A DNA stretch of 64,000 nt from the NCBI GenBank assembly GCA_947259925.1, contig CAMYOG010000048.1, forward strand, positions 35,249 to 99,248. The letters run 5' to 3'. Both the position numbers and the translations under genes were made by a program. A model generated the notes under the pieces. The model made no database searches, was not told the origin of the DNA, and saw nothing but the letters and a program-made list of their open reading frames with translations. This document shows positions 1-8,949 of the stretch, one piece after another (position 1 is the first letter of the stretch; the number at the start of each line of letters is the position of its first letter). This DNA comes from Thermoanaerobaculia bacterium. GTDB lineage: Bacteria > Acidobacteriota > Thermoanaerobaculia > Multivoradales > JAHEKO01.

Positions 1-547
1 TGGCGTGGGCCATCCGGTCGGCGCGCAGATCGAGCTGCTCGACCGCCGCTCTCGACAGCGCACGCAATCCGTTGTGGGTGTCGGTGATGCGCAAGCCCGA
101 GGTGACGCGGGTGAAGACGACCGCGCTCTTCAAAAGCATCTTGCGCAGCACCGGGATGTCGCTCTTCACCTCGAGGAAGCGCGAGCCGAGGGCGACGTCG
201 ACGCGCCCGGAGACGACTGGCTCGAGCAACCGCTCGAGGTCCGCGCTCGAGTGCTGGCCATCGGCGTCGAAGGTGACCAGCTGGCGAGCCCCGCGGTCGA
301 GCCCGTAGCGGAAACCGGTCTGGAGCGCCGCTCCCTGGCCCCGGTTGACGGTGTGGCTGACCACTTCGGCGCCGGCGGCCTCGCCGATGGCAGCGGTCCG
401 GTCGGTCGAGCCATCGTCGATCACCACCACCCACGGCCAGTCGGCGCGTAGCGCGCGGATCACGTCGCCGAGGGTAGCGGCCTCGTTATAGGCGGGGACG
501 ACGATGAGCGTCGAGGCGCGGGCCGCGGGCATCGACGAGTCGGGCAT
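1..547 (-). CDS. Family 2 glycosyltransferase (DPM1-like), 3' end outside window
   Basis: These are the first 182 residues of a GT-A glycosyltransferase that runs off the window edge. Visible hallmarks are VVPAYNEAAT (residues 16-25), the nucleotide-binding DDGSTD (44-49), RGQGAALQTGF (69-79) and the metal-binding DADG (94-97). This pattern fits the branch that transfers a sugar from a nucleotide donor to a polyprenyl phosphate at the inner membrane face. The ATG at 547 is used; another in-frame ATG lies at 532. The gene begins 16 bp after the stop of the UbiA-type gene on the same strand, so the two are probably cotranscribed and may share a polyprenyl-phosphate carrier. The sugar transferred cannot be read from the sequence. 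Confidence 0.85.
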   Translation of the reverse strand, partial: MPDSSMPAARASTLIVVPAYNEAATLGDVIRALRADWPWVVVIDDGSTDRTAAIGEAAGAEVVSHTVNRGQGAALQTGFRYGLDRGARQLVTFDADGQHSSADLERLLEPVVSGRVDVALGSRFLEVKSDIPVLRKMLLKSAVVFTRVTSGLRITDTHNGLRALSRAAVEQLDLRADRMAHA

Positions 548-563
548 CTGGAAGCCGGTGTCC

Positions 564-1433
564 CTAGAGATAGTAGATGACGTAGACCACCGCCATACTC
601 CAGAGGACGAGGTTGACGATCGAAGGCAGGTCGCGCACCACGTCCTCGGTCGGATTCAGGCGGCCGGGGCGCTGGTAGGTCAGATAGAGATAGCGAAAGA
701 TGCCGTACAGGACGAACGGCGTGGTGTAGATCAGGAAGCGGGTCTCGAACTTCTCGACCGTCTCGGGGGCGATCGAGTAGAGCGCGAACGCCACCACGGT
801 CGAGGCGGTGACGACGTTGATCATCTGGTCCAGGAAGGCCGGGCTGTAGTTGGTCAGCACCGGACGCTGGTCCGACGCCTGCTGGTCGAGCAGCATCAGT
901 TCGTGGCGTCGTTTGGAGAAGGAGAGGAACAGGGCGAGGAAGATCGTACAGAGGAGCAGCCACGCCGAGACCTCGACGTCGATCGCCACGGCGCCGGCCA
1001 GAACCCTCAGTACGAAGCCGAGACTGACGCTCATCACGTCGAGGATCACCACGTGCTTGAGGCTCGTGGTGTAGAGGAAGTTGAGCAGCATGTAGCCGAG
1101 CAGTACCTGGAGAAAGGCAGCGCCGAGGCTGAGCCCGAGCCCGAGCGCGCCCGCCGCCAGCGCGATCGTGAACGCGGCGGCGGCGCCGACACTCAAGTCG
1201 CCCGAGGGGATCGGCCGATCCTTCTTTATCGGATGCAGCCGGTCCTCCTCGCGATCGCGGATGTCGTTGAAGCCGTACACCGCGCTCGACGCCAGGCAGA
1301 AGCTGACCAGGGCGATGGCCGCGCGGGTGATCGAGTCGACGTTGGTGAGCTGTTGAGCAAAGACCACCGGTGCCAGAACGAAGACGTTCTTCAGCCAGTG
1401 GGTGGGTCGCATCAGCTGTAGCAGAGCGCGCAT
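564..1433 (-). CDS. UbiA-family decaprenyl-phosphate phosphoribosyltransferase-like protein
   Basis: This 289-residue polytopic protein carries the two UbiA Asp-rich motifs: NDIRDREED (residues 56-64) continuing into HPIKKDRPIPSG, and DVMSVSLGFVLRVLAG (132-147). The HPxKxxRPIPSG and GFVLRxxAG wording is that of 5-phosphoribosyl-1-diphosphate:polyprenyl-phosphate transferases, which make polyprenyl-phosphoribose, the precursor of polyprenyl-phosphoarabinose. At least seven hydrophobic segments are visible. The ATG at 1433 leaves only 12 bp to the divergent gene at 1446; the internal ATG at 1412 (MRPTHWLKN) would leave more room for promoters. Members of this family are known to feed arabinose onto envelope glycans, but the acceptor here is unknown. 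Confidence 0.82.
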   Translation of the reverse strand: MRALLQLMRPTHWLKNVFVLAPVVFAQQLTNVDSITRAAIALVSFCLASSAVYGFNDIRDREEDRLHPIKKDRPIPSGDLSVGAAAAFTIALAAGALGLGLSLGAAFLQVLLGYMLLNFLYTTSLKHVVILDVMSVSLGFVLRVLAGAVAIDVEVSAWLLLCTIFLALFLSFSKRRHELMLLDQQASDQRPVLTNYSPAFLDQMINVVTASTVVAFALYSIAPETVEKFETRFLIYTTPFVLYGIFRYLYLTYQRPGRLNPTEDVVRDLPSIVNLVLWSMAVVYVIYYL

Positions 1434-1445
1434 CGACGGTATTGT

Positions 1446-3920
1446 ATGAACATTCTGATGACAGATTCCGAGAGCGAGCTCCACCCAGCGGCGCCGGACC
1501 CGCCGGTACGCAGCTCGCCGGAGGAGCTGAGCACCCCGGTCAACGCCGACCTCGGCGGCGAATCCGCGGCCGAACGAGCGGCGGCGCGCCGGCAGGTCGC
1601 GCTCGCCTACATGCTGCCGACTACGGTCATCCTGATCGCGATTCTGCTGCCGATCGTGCTCGGGCTCCAGACGCTCTACCTGCGCGACGTCTTCGGCACC
1701 CACCTCGGTATGAAGTGGATGCAGGCCGAGGCCCTGCGCCAGGGCGAGCTGCCGCTGATCGATCCCAACCGGGCCGGCGGACAGGCCAGCCTCGGCAACC
1801 CCAACACCGTACCGCTCTATCCGAGCAATCTCCTGTACCTGCTCGCCGGGCCGATCTGGGCGCTCAACGCGCACTTCTGGATCCACCTGCTGATCGCCCC
1901 CTTCGCCTTCTACTGGCTCGCCCGGCGCTGGCGACTCCGCCGCGAGGCGGCGTGGATGGGCGGTGTCGCCTATGCCGCCAGCGGCTACCTGCTGTCGACC
2001 ATGAACCTCTACAACATGATTGCCGTCGCGGCGCTCGCGCCGGCGCTGGTGGCGGCGTGTATGGCGCTGGCCGAGGAGCGGCGGCGGTCGCTTCGATTCG
2101 CCGCTGTGGTGGCGCTCTGGGCCCTGGTCGTCCTGGGGGGCGATCCGATGACCGCGGCGATGGCGCTGCTGATGGCGCTCGGTGCCGTCGCCCTCCGGGT
2201 CGGGCGCGGTACGGCGCCCTGGCTCTGGGTCGGGTCCGCCCTCGGCCTCGGTACGCTGGTCGCCCTTCCCCAGCTGGTCGAGTTCGCGCGCATCCTGCCG
2301 CACACCTTCCGCGGCTACTGGGGCTATTCCGCCGAGGGGGTGCTGGTGGCCAGCTGGAGCCCCGCCGCGGCGCTCGAGTGGCTGCTCCCCCTGTTCCACG
2401 GCCGGCCCGACCTCGGCTACTGGGGACACGCCTACTCGGGAGGCGATCTACCCCTGCTGTTCTCGCTAGCCCCGGGAGTGCTGGCGCTCGCAATGGTGCT
2501 CGCCCGGGGCCGGCCGCTCCGGCACGCCGCCTGGTGGTCGTGGGTCGCGGTCGTTCTGGGTCTGTTCATGGCGCTCGGCAGCCACAATCCGCTCCTCGGC
2601 CTGCTCCTCCGCCTGCCGCAGTTCGAGTCCCTGCGGCTACTGGTCAAGTTCTGGCTCTGGGTCGCCGTCGGCGGCTCTCTGCTCGTGGCGTTGGGCTTCG
2701 AGCGGCTCTGGTTCGGCGAGTGGCGAGCCTTGAGACGAGCCCTGGCCGTCCTGCTGGTGGTGGTCGGTGCGATCTGGCTGTTCCTCTCGTTCGGGGGCGC
2801 AGCGGCGTTCGGCTGGGCGCGCGCCCGCATCCCGGCCGCCTTCGGGGACGGCTTCGTCGAGCAGGAGCTGCTCCGGTGGGCCGGGACGGCGCTGGTGACG
2901 CTCATGGTGCTTCTGGCGGGTCTCGCTCTCCTGCGGCTCGGGCGGCGTCACCCACGCCTTCTCGCGCTCTTTCCGATCCTCCATCTGGCCGGGCAGATCT
3001 TCTTCTTGAAGCCGCTGATCACCACCGACGACGTCGAGCCCTACCTCGAGCCACCGCCGCTGCTGGCCGCCGTGCCCGCGGAGGCGAGCGTTGTGCACGG
3101 CGACGCCGGCGGTCTATTCGGCTCGCCTCCGATGCCACTCGACCGCTATCCGGATCGCCGTCTGATCTGGTTCCAGCGCCAGACCCATGAACAGCTCTAT
3201 CCGCACGCTGGGGTCCGGTGGCGGCGGTACGAGCTGAATCATTCGCCCGAAGGCCTCGATGCGTTCCTGACCTGGGCGACCGCGCAGGCGATGGAGAGCC
3301 TTCCCGACCCGCAGCGGGTGAAGATCCTGGAGGCGTCCGGAGTCGGCCGGCTGCTGATCAGCCGGCGACTGCAGCCGCTCGAGGCCACGGATTTGTTGGA
3401 GCTGATCGGCACCGAGCGCACTCCGATGGGCGACATCCACGTCTACCGAGTCCGTGCCCGAGTCGACAAGGCGCGCCTCGTCGGCACCGTCCATTACGCG
3501 CCTCACCTCAACAAGGCGCTCGAGATCCTGACCGCGCCGGACTTCGTAGCGAGTGCCGCGACGGTGGTGCCAGGCGCCGACGGACTCAGCTCGCGCCCGC
3601 CCGGCCGGGTCGAGTGGATCGAGGACAGTGCGGAGCTGATGGAGCTCGAAGTGGAGAGTCCCGCGGGTGGCCTGCTCGTCATCCAGCGTACGCCGCTGCC
3701 GATCTACCGCGCGGAGATCGACGGGGAGGCGGTCGCCATCCAGCCGGCCGACCTCCATCGAATCGGCATCGAGGTGGAAGCTGGCCGCCACCGGGTGCGG
3801 GTCTGGGCTCCCCGGACGCCGTTTCGGCTGGCTTGTCTGGTGTCGCTGCTGGCGCTGATCGCTACGATCGGGGTGCTGATCGGATGCCGGAGGAGCGAGC
3901 GGAACTCGCAGCACTGCTAA
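1446..3920 (+). CDS. YfhO-like polytopic membrane protein
   Basis: An 824-residue protein with a short hydrophilic N-terminus, about a dozen hydrophobic helices (residues ~55-555), a long soluble periplasmic-looking segment (~560-790) and a final helix just before the C-terminus. The order resembles the YfhO family, GT-C-like proteins implicated in glycosylation of envelope polymers; the loop after the first helix includes GNPNTVPLYPSNLLY, typical of that family. An ATG at 1458 is an alternative start and would widen the very short divergent gap to the UbiA-type gene. No catalytic residue can be assigned. It stands alone on the plus strand, 19 bp before the biotin carboxylase gene. Confidence 0.72.
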   Translation: MNILMTDSESELHPAAPDPPVRSSPEELSTPVNADLGGESAAERAAARRQVALAYMLPTTVILIAILLPIVLGLQTLYLRDVFGTHLGMKWMQAEALRQGELPLIDPNRAGGQASLGNPNTVPLYPSNLLYLLAGPIWALNAHFWIHLLIAPFAFYWLARRWRLRREAAWMGGVAYAASGYLLSTMNLYNMIAVAALAPALVAACMALAEERRRSLRFAAVVALWALVVLGGDPMTAAMALLMALGAVALRVGRGTAPWLWVGSALGLGTLVALPQLVEFARILPHTFRGYWGYSAEGVLVASWSPAAALEWLLPLFHGRPDLGYWGHAYSGGDLPLLFSLAPGVLALAMVLARGRPLRHAAWWSWVAVVLGLFMALGSHNPLLGLLLRLPQFESLRLLVKFWLWVAVGGSLLVALGFERLWFGEWRALRRALAVLLVVVGAIWLFLSFGGAAAFGWARARIPAAFGDGFVEQELLRWAGTALVTLMVLLAGLALLRLGRRHPRLLALFPILHLAGQIFFLKPLITTDDVEPYLEPPPLLAAVPAEASVVHGDAGGLFGSPPMPLDRYPDRRLIWFQRQTHEQLYPHAGVRWRRYELNHSPEGLDAFLTWATAQAMESLPDPQRVKILEASGVGRLLISRRLQPLEATDLLELIGTERTPMGDIHVYRVRARVDKARLVGTVHYAPHLNKALEILTAPDFVASAATVVPGADGLSSRPPGRVEWIEDSAELMELEVESPAGGLLVIQRTPLPIYRAEIDGEAVAIQPADLHRIGIEVEAGRHRVRVWAPRTPFRLACLVSLLALIATIGVLIGCRRSERNSQHC

Positions 3921-3939
3921 CATCCCCGGTCCTCCAGCT

Positions 3940-5475
3940 ATGGTCGCCTCCGAGACGCGCCGGTTCTCCAAGGTCCTGATCGCCAACCGCGGCGAGATCG
4001 CGGTGCGCATCATCCGCGGCCTGCGCGAGCTCGGCATCCGCGCGGCGACGATCTTCTCGGACGCCGACCGCCGGAGCCTGCCGGTTCTGCTGAGCGACGA
4101 GGCGTACCCGATCGGCCCGGCGCCGTCGCTCGAGAGCTATCTTCGCGCCGAGGCGATCGTCGAGCTGGCGCTCGAGATCGGTGCCGACGCGATCCACCCC
4201 GGCTACGGCTTCCTGGCCGAGCGCGCCGAGTTCGCGCGCCAGGTGGAGAAGGCGGGGCTCGAGCTCATCGGCCCGCCCTCGACCGCGATCGCCGCCATGG
4301 GCTCGAAGCTCGAGAGCCGGCGGCTGATGATCGAGGCGGGCGTGCCGGTGGTGCCGGGCGGCGAGGGCGCCCTCGCCGATCTCGATGAGGCAACCGCTCT
4401 CGCCGAGTCGATCGGATACCCGCTGATGTTGAAGGCATCGGCCGGCGGTGGCGGCAAGGGGATGCGGCTGCTTCGCGAGCCGGGAGAGCTGGCTGCCGCC
4501 TTCCGGGCGACGCGCTCCGAGGCGGCGGCGAGCTTCGGCGACGACTCGGTCTATATCGAGAAGTACATCGAGAGGCCGCGCCACGTCGAGATCCAGGTTC
4601 TGGCCGACCAGCACGGCACGGTGGTCTCGTTGGGCGAGCGCGAGTGCTCGCTCCAGCGGCGTCATCAGAAAGTGGTCGAAGAAGCGCCCTCGTCGGTGGT
4701 GTCGCCCGAGCTGCGGGCACGTATGGGTGAAGCCGCGGTCCGGGCGGCCCAGGCGGTCGGCTACACCAACGCCGGCACCGTCGAGTTCCTGCTCGACCCT
4801 TCCGGGGAGTTCTACTTCCTGGAGATGAACACCCGCTTGCAGGTAGAGCATCCGGTAACCGAGATGGTGACCGGCATCGACCTGGTGCGGTGGCAGATCG
4901 CCGTGGCGCAGGGTGAGCCGCTGGCCCCCGAGCTGCGCTCGATCGAGCCGCGCGGACACGCCTTCGAGGTGCGCCTCTATGCTGAGGACCCGTTCCGGGG
5001 CTTCGTGCCATCGCCGGGAAAGATCGAGCGGCTGCGGCTGCCAGAGGGGCCCGGGGTGCGCAACGACTGCGGCGTCTACGAAGGGGACGAGGTGTCGATT
5101 CACTACGACCCGATGCTCGGCAAGCTGATCGTCTGGGGGCGCGATCGGCGCGAGGCCCTGCTCAGGCTGCGGCGCGCGCTCGAAGAGATTCGCATCGAGG
5201 GCATCCGGACGACGGTGCCGCTCTACCGAGCCCTGGTGGACGACCCGGACTTCGTCGCCGGCAGCCTGGATATAGAGATGCTCGACCGGAAGCTCGGCAG
5301 CGGCGAGCTCGAGCCGGCGCACGTCAGCCAGTTGGCCGATCTACCGCTCATCGCCGCCGCGCTCGAGCACGGCCTGCGCCAGGCTCGAGCCTCGGCGACG
5401 CCGGCGCCGGCGGGCGGTCGGCGCGGGCACTGGCGAGAGGCCGGTCGCCACGAAGCCCTCAGAGGCAGGCGATGA
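3940..5475 (+). CDS. accC: Biotin carboxylase subunit of a biotin-dependent carboxylase
   Basis: This 511-residue ATP-grasp enzyme carboxylates the biotin of its carrier protein using bicarbonate and ATP. Signatures appear in order: KVLIANRGEIAVRI (11-24), the glycine-rich ATP loop KASAGGGGKGM (166-176), RECSLQRRHQK (234-244), EMNTRLQVEHPVTE (295-308) and a biotin carboxylase C-terminal domain to ~450. A Pro/Ala/Arg-rich tail of ~50 residues follows. The stop overlaps the start of the biotin carrier gene by 4 bp (ATGA), so they are translationally coupled. The length and the type of carrier next door fit the alpha subunit of an acyl-CoA carboxylase (propionyl- or methylcrotonyl-type) split into two proteins as well as they fit acetyl-CoA carboxylase; no carboxyltransferase gene lies in the window. 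Confidence 0.93.
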   Translation: MVASETRRFSKVLIANRGEIAVRIIRGLRELGIRAATIFSDADRRSLPVLLSDEAYPIGPAPSLESYLRAEAIVELALEIGADAIHPGYGFLAERAEFARQVEKAGLELIGPPSTAIAAMGSKLESRRLMIEAGVPVVPGGEGALADLDEATALAESIGYPLMLKASAGGGGKGMRLLREPGELAAAFRATRSEAAASFGDDSVYIEKYIERPRHVEIQVLADQHGTVVSLGERECSLQRRHQKVVEEAPSSVVSPELRARMGEAAVRAAQAVGYTNAGTVEFLLDPSGEFYFLEMNTRLQVEHPVTEMVTGIDLVRWQIAVAQGEPLAPELRSIEPRGHAFEVRLYAEDPFRGFVPSPGKIERLRLPEGPGVRNDCGVYEGDEVSIHYDPMLGKLIVWGRDRREALLRLRRALEEIRIEGIRTTVPLYRALVDDPDFVAGSLDIEMLDRKLGSGELEPAHVSQLADLPLIAAALEHGLRQARASATPAPAGGRRGHWREAGRHEALRGRR

Positions 5476-5987
5476 AGCTGATCGTCCGCAGGGCCGGGGA
5501 GCGGCCGGGCGACGGCACCTGGGTCGAGCTCCGCCGGGCCGGCGACGAGTTCGAGGTGCGCATCGGTGAGCGCGTCTATCACCTCGATCGGGTCGAGACC
5601 AACGGCTCGATCCGTAGCTTCCTGATCGACGGCGACCAGCACGAGCTGTCGATCCGCCCCGAGGGCGAGCACAGCTATGTCGTGAGCGGCTCCGGCGGCA
5701 TGGAGGTCGTCGAGGTGCTCGATCCGCTGACTCATCTCGCGGAACAGAGCCGCGCCGATGCGGGGAGCGCGGCCGCACATCGGGTGACCGCCTACATGCC
5801 GGGCCGCGTGGTCGCGGTACTGGTTCAGGAAGGCGATCAGGTCATCGCCGGACAGGGAGTAGTGGTGCTCGAAGCGATGAAGATGGAGAACGAGATCCAG
5901 GCCGAATCGAGCGGCATCGTGGAGCGGATCCTGGTCGAGGCGGGCCAGCCGGTCGAAGGCGGCGACGCGCTGTTCGAGATCGGCTGA
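5472..5987 (+). CDS. Biotin carboxyl carrier protein
   Basis: A 171-residue protein whose C-terminal ~70 residues form a biotinyl domain, with the biotin-accepting lysine in EAMKMEN (K137, residues 134-140). The first ~90 residues are beta-rich and resemble the BT linker domain of propionyl-CoA carboxylase alpha chains rather than the Ala/Pro-rich N-terminus of AccB. It starts inside the stop codon of the biotin carboxylase gene (ATGA), which fixes the start. It carries carboxybiotin between the carboxylase and a carboxyltransferase encoded elsewhere. Confidence 0.88.
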   Translation: MKLIVRRAGERPGDGTWVELRRAGDEFEVRIGERVYHLDRVETNGSIRSFLIDGDQHELSIRPEGEHSYVVSGSGGMEVVEVLDPLTHLAEQSRADAGSAAAHRVTAYMPGRVVAVLVQEGDQVIAGQGVVVLEAMKMENEIQAESSGIVERILVEAGQPVEGGDALFEIG

Positions 5988-6003
5988 GCCGGCCGCGCTC
6001 CGT

Positions 6004-6018
6004 CTAGCTTCAGGCTAG
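6004..6018. repeat. Short CTAG-containing inverted repeat at a convergent gene junction
   Basis: CTAGC and GCTAG flank a 5-nt loop (TTCAG) between the biotin carrier gene (+) and waaF (-). The right arm contains the TAG stop of waaF. No T-tract follows on either strand, so it is not a standard intrinsic terminator. A related sequence recurs at 22.77 and 61.52 kb. Confidence 0.3.
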
Positions 6019-7034
6019 CTCGAGTCGGTCAAGCAGCTGTCGGCGGTGCGCGCCACCTCCTCGACCTCGATCTTCTTCATGCACCTGTGGTGTATGAGCG
6101 GGCAGCGTTTGCGGAAACAGGGTGAGCACCAGCGATCGGCATAGAGCACCCGATGCTCGTCGCCGTACGGCCGCGTCCGTCCCGGGTCGGTCGGCCCGAA
6201 AAGCGCGATACATGGCACGCCCAGCGCCGCGGCCATGTGCATCGGCCCCGAATCGTTGGTGATCAGGAGATCGAGCCGCTCGAGCAGTCCCGCCAGCTCG
6301 GCGAGGTCGAGGTCGGCTCCGAGCACCGGCACCAGACGCCCACTCCGTTCATGGATGCGAACGGTCGACCAGATCTCCTTGGGACCGGCGAGGAGCACCA
6401 GCTGGACCTCGCCGCGCGCACGTCTGAGCGCGTGCGTCAGGTCGGCGAAGCGCTCCCAGGGCCAGCGCTTGCTCGGCCCGAACTCGGCGCCCGGGAAGAG
6501 CCCGATCAGCGGGCCGTCGCCGTCCTTGACGCGCGCTCGCGCCAGAACCTCGCGCGTCCGAGCGCGCAGGCCGGCTGTCGTCGTCAGCCGCGGCCGCCAG
6601 CTCGCCGCCGGCGGGACGCCGGCGGCGGCGAGCAGCTCCTCGTAGTCTTCGACCTGGTGACGTCGGCGCCCGGGCTGGCGGACGGCGGGTGCCAACAGCG
6701 GGCCTCTCAGATTGCCGCGATAGCCGAAGCGGGCGGCGACGCCGGCGCGGTAGGGAAGCCAGGCCGAGCGGAAGGAGTTGGGCAGGATGAACGCCTCCCG
6801 GCAGTGCGACTCGCGGATCCGCTCGATCGTCTCGGCGTCCGAGGAGCGCTCCATCACCGAGGCGACCGCCGGCAGCATCCCGAGCAGCGGAGCCAGGTGC
6901 GGTTTCGCCAGTACGTGGACCTCGCGGCCGGCGTCGGCCAGCGCCTCGAGCACCGGTAGCGCCATCACGGTGTCACCGACCCAGTTCGGGCCGACCACCA
7001 GGGTCCGGCGAGCGGTGGTCAGTGCTTCCTCCAT
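6015..7034 (-). CDS. waaF: LPS heptosyltransferase (GT9, WaaF-like)
   Basis: About 339 residues of a family 9 glycosyltransferase that adds L-glycero-D-manno-heptose from an ADP-heptose donor to the LPS inner core. The N-terminal VVGPNWVGDTVMALPVL is the WaaF signature, NSFRSAWLPYRAG follows, and the donor-binding region reads TNDSGPMHMAAALGVP then ALFGPTDP. The C-terminal WCSPCFRKRCPLIHHRCMK cysteine cluster is also typical of WaaF. The ATG at 7034 is preferred because it matches the family N-terminus and overlaps the upstream acyltransferase gene by only 16 bp; a GTG at 7055 is possible. It is the last gene of the waaA-lpxK-lpxL-waaF operon. Confidence 0.88.
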   Translation of the reverse strand: MEEALTTARRTLVVGPNWVGDTVMALPVLEALADAGREVHVLAKPHLAPLLGMLPAVASVMERSSDAETIERIRESHCREAFILPNSFRSAWLPYRAGVAARFGYRGNLRGPLLAPAVRQPGRRRHQVEDYEELLAAAGVPPAASWRPRLTTTAGLRARTREVLARARVKDGDGPLIGLFPGAEFGPSKRWPWERFADLTHALRRARGEVQLVLLAGPKEIWSTVRIHERSGRLVPVLGADLDLAELAGLLERLDLLITNDSGPMHMAAALGVPCIALFGPTDPGRTRPYGDEHRVLYADRWCSPCFRKRCPLIHHRCMKKIEVEEVARTADSCLTDSS

Positions 7035-7912
7035 CGCTCGTGCATCCAGAGCCACATCTCCGGCCGCTGGCGGATCGCGTCCTCGATGACCCGAAGATAG
7101 CGCAGGGTCAGCTCGAGAACGGCTCGCTCGTCGGAGCCGCCGGCGTCGGTCGGCGGCTCGATCGGCGGATGGACCACGACCTGAAAACGATCGGGCGGCT
7201 CGGGGTAGGCGAACATCGGTACCACCGGCGCGCCGGTGCGCAGTGACAGGCCGGCGAGGAGGGGCGAAGTGAACGACGTCTGGCCGAAGAAGGGCGTCTC
7301 GATCCCCTCGTTCGGGTGGACCCGCTGATCGATGACGTACGCGACCCGCTCGTGCCGCTTGATCGCTGCCAGCATCTTGCGCGCGGCGCCCCGCTTGTAG
7401 ATGGTCCGATTACCGAAGCGCTCGCGAAACCGGACCAGGTCGCGCTCCAGGCGGCGGTTGCCGGTCGGTCGGGCGACCACGTGAGTGGCGCCCTTGTAGA
7501 GCGCCAGGGCGTAGCCGACGATCTCCCAGTTGCCCAGGTGGGCGGTCACCACCAGCGTTCCGCGCTCCCGGCTCTCGGCCGCCTCCAGATGGCTCCACCC
7601 TTCCAGGCTCAACCGCTCGCAGAGCGCCACCGCGTCGAAACGGCCCAACGAGACGTTGTCCACCAGCACCGAGCCGAAGTGACGGAAGCAGCGCTCGATC
7701 AGGTTTCGGCGCTCCTCTGGTCCGAGCTCCGGCATCACCACCTCGAGGTTGTAGCGCGCCACCCGCGGGTGGCGGCGGTCGAGCCGCCGGCCCAGATCGC
7801 CCAGCACCGCCCCGATCGGCCGGGCCGCGCGGTGGGGGAGAGCGCGCACCAGCCCGCGAAAGCCCTTGGCGACCGCCCACCCGGCGCCGTCGAGAAGCGC
7901 CTGACCGCTCAC
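7019..7912 (-). CDS. lpxL: Lipid A biosynthesis acyltransferase (LpxL/HtrB family)
   Basis: A 297-residue member of the LpxL/HtrB acyltransferases, which add secondary acyl chains to Kdo-lipid IV-A at the inner membrane. The HX4E catalytic motif is visible as HLGNWE within VVTAHLGNWEIVGYA, followed by VARPTGNRRLERDL and a YVIDQRVHPNEGIETPFFG segment as in the family. The GTG start at 7912 overlaps the lpxK stop (GTGA). The family's usual length (~300) is met. The specific position acylated (LpxL versus LpxM role) cannot be decided from sequence. Confidence 0.85.
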   Translation of the reverse strand: MSGQALLDGAGWAVAKGFRGLVRALPHRAARPIGAVLGDLGRRLDRRHPRVARYNLEVVMPELGPEERRNLIERCFRHFGSVLVDNVSLGRFDAVALCERLSLEGWSHLEAAESRERGTLVVTAHLGNWEIVGYALALYKGATHVVARPTGNRRLERDLVRFRERFGNRTIYKRGAARKMLAAIKRHERVAYVIDQRVHPNEGIETPFFGQTSFTSPLLAGLSLRTGAPVVPMFAYPEPPDRFQVVVHPPIEPPTDAGGSDERAVLELTLRYLRVIEDAIRQRPEMWLWMHERWRKH

Positions 7913-8949
7913 CGGCCGTCCTCGCGGAGCAACGGTGCGAGTCGGTCGTCGAGCCACTCTCCGAACGCCTCCTCGGGCTCGCAGTCGAGCGGCAGCCGTG
8001 CCAGCGGCAGGTCGAGTCGCCCGAGTAGCTTGACCCAGTCCTTCTCCGTGGTCAGCACCAGGTCGGCCCCGCTCAGCTCCCACTGGCGTCGGATCAGCGC
8101 CAGGCTCTCGGGCGGATAGGCGTGGTGATCGGGAAAGGTGAGGGTGTCCGCGAGCTCGTAGCCCAGTCGCTCCGCCGAGCGCGCGACCTCGCCCGGCCGC
8201 GCGATCGCCGTCACCAGCAACACCGAGACATCCGAGGCGATCGTCTCGTCGTGCCGATCGAGCGCCGGATGGACCACGGTGGGCGCGGCGAAGCCAGGAC
8301 CATTGAACCCGAACGGCCGGAGCGCCTCGGCGAGGTCCTCGCCGGTGCGGACCGTGGGGCCGGAGAGCAGGACGGCGCTCGCCCAGGCGGCCGAGGTGAG
8401 GGGCTCTCGCAGACGGCCGCTCGGCGCGAGACGACCACCGGCGAAGACGTCGTCGGCCGGGAAGATCAGGAGATCGACGTCCCGCTCGAGGCGCACGTGT
8501 GAGAAGCCGTCGTCGAGCAGGAAGATGTCCGGAGGCGGTGAGAGCCGCTCGAGTGCCTGGACACCTGCCTGGTAGCGGTCGGGTCCGACGACCACCGCCA
8601 CACCGGGCAGCTTGCCGGCCAGGAGCACCGGCTCGTCGCCGGCGACCAGCGGTCCGAGCAGTGGACCCTCGCCCCTGCTGACGATCCGGACTCCCCGCCC
8701 CTCGCTTCGATAGCCGCGGGTCAGGACGGCGACCCTCAACCCCTGGTCGCGCAGCCGCTCGGCGACCGCCGCGGTCAACGGGGTCTTGCCGGCCCCGCCC
8801 CAATGGAGGTTCCCGACGCTGATCACTGGGCGCTTCAGGCGCCGCGCTCGCGACCGGTACCACCGCCGACGGAGGCCATGGGCGCTCTGGTAGAGGAGCT
8901 GCCAGGGGGACCTCGGTGGCGGGGGCGCCTCTAGTGCCGTCTGGCTCAT
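7909..8949 (-). CDS. lpxK: Tetraacyldisaccharide 4'-kinase
   Basis: A 346-residue kinase that phosphorylates the 4' position of the lipid A disaccharide. The Walker A motif sits in VGNLHWGGAGKTPLTAAVAE, followed by LTRGYRSEGRGV, GDEPVLLA, GPDRYQAG, LLDDGFSHVRLERDVDLLI and, near the C-terminus, FPDHHAYP and TTEKDWVKL, all family signatures. The ATG at 8949 overlaps the waaA stop (ATGA) and the GTGA at its end overlaps the acyltransferase start, so the three genes are coupled. Confidence 0.93.
   Translation of the reverse strand: MSQTALEAPPPPRSPWQLLYQSAHGLRRRWYRSRARRLKRPVISVGNLHWGGAGKTPLTAAVAERLRDQGLRVAVLTRGYRSEGRGVRIVSRGEGPLLGPLVAGDEPVLLAGKLPGVAVVVGPDRYQAGVQALERLSPPPDIFLLDDGFSHVRLERDVDLLIFPADDVFAGGRLAPSGRLREPLTSAAWASAVLLSGPTVRTGEDLAEALRPFGFNGPGFAAPTVVHPALDRHDETIASDVSVLLVTAIARPGEVARSAERLGYELADTLTFPDHHAYPPESLALIRRQWELSGADLVLTTEKDWVKLLGRLDLPLARLPLDCEPEEAFGEWLDDRLAPLLREDGR

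Noticed and set aside
1370..3190. 600-codon plus-strand frame overlapping the YfhO-like gene
   Set aside because: Its translation is Arg/Ala/Pro-rich without helices or motifs, whereas the 1446-3920 frame gives a coherent polytopic membrane protein.
5993..6020. Intrinsic terminator after the biotin carrier gene
   Set aside because: The CTAGC/GCTAG hairpin is short and no T-tract follows on either strand.
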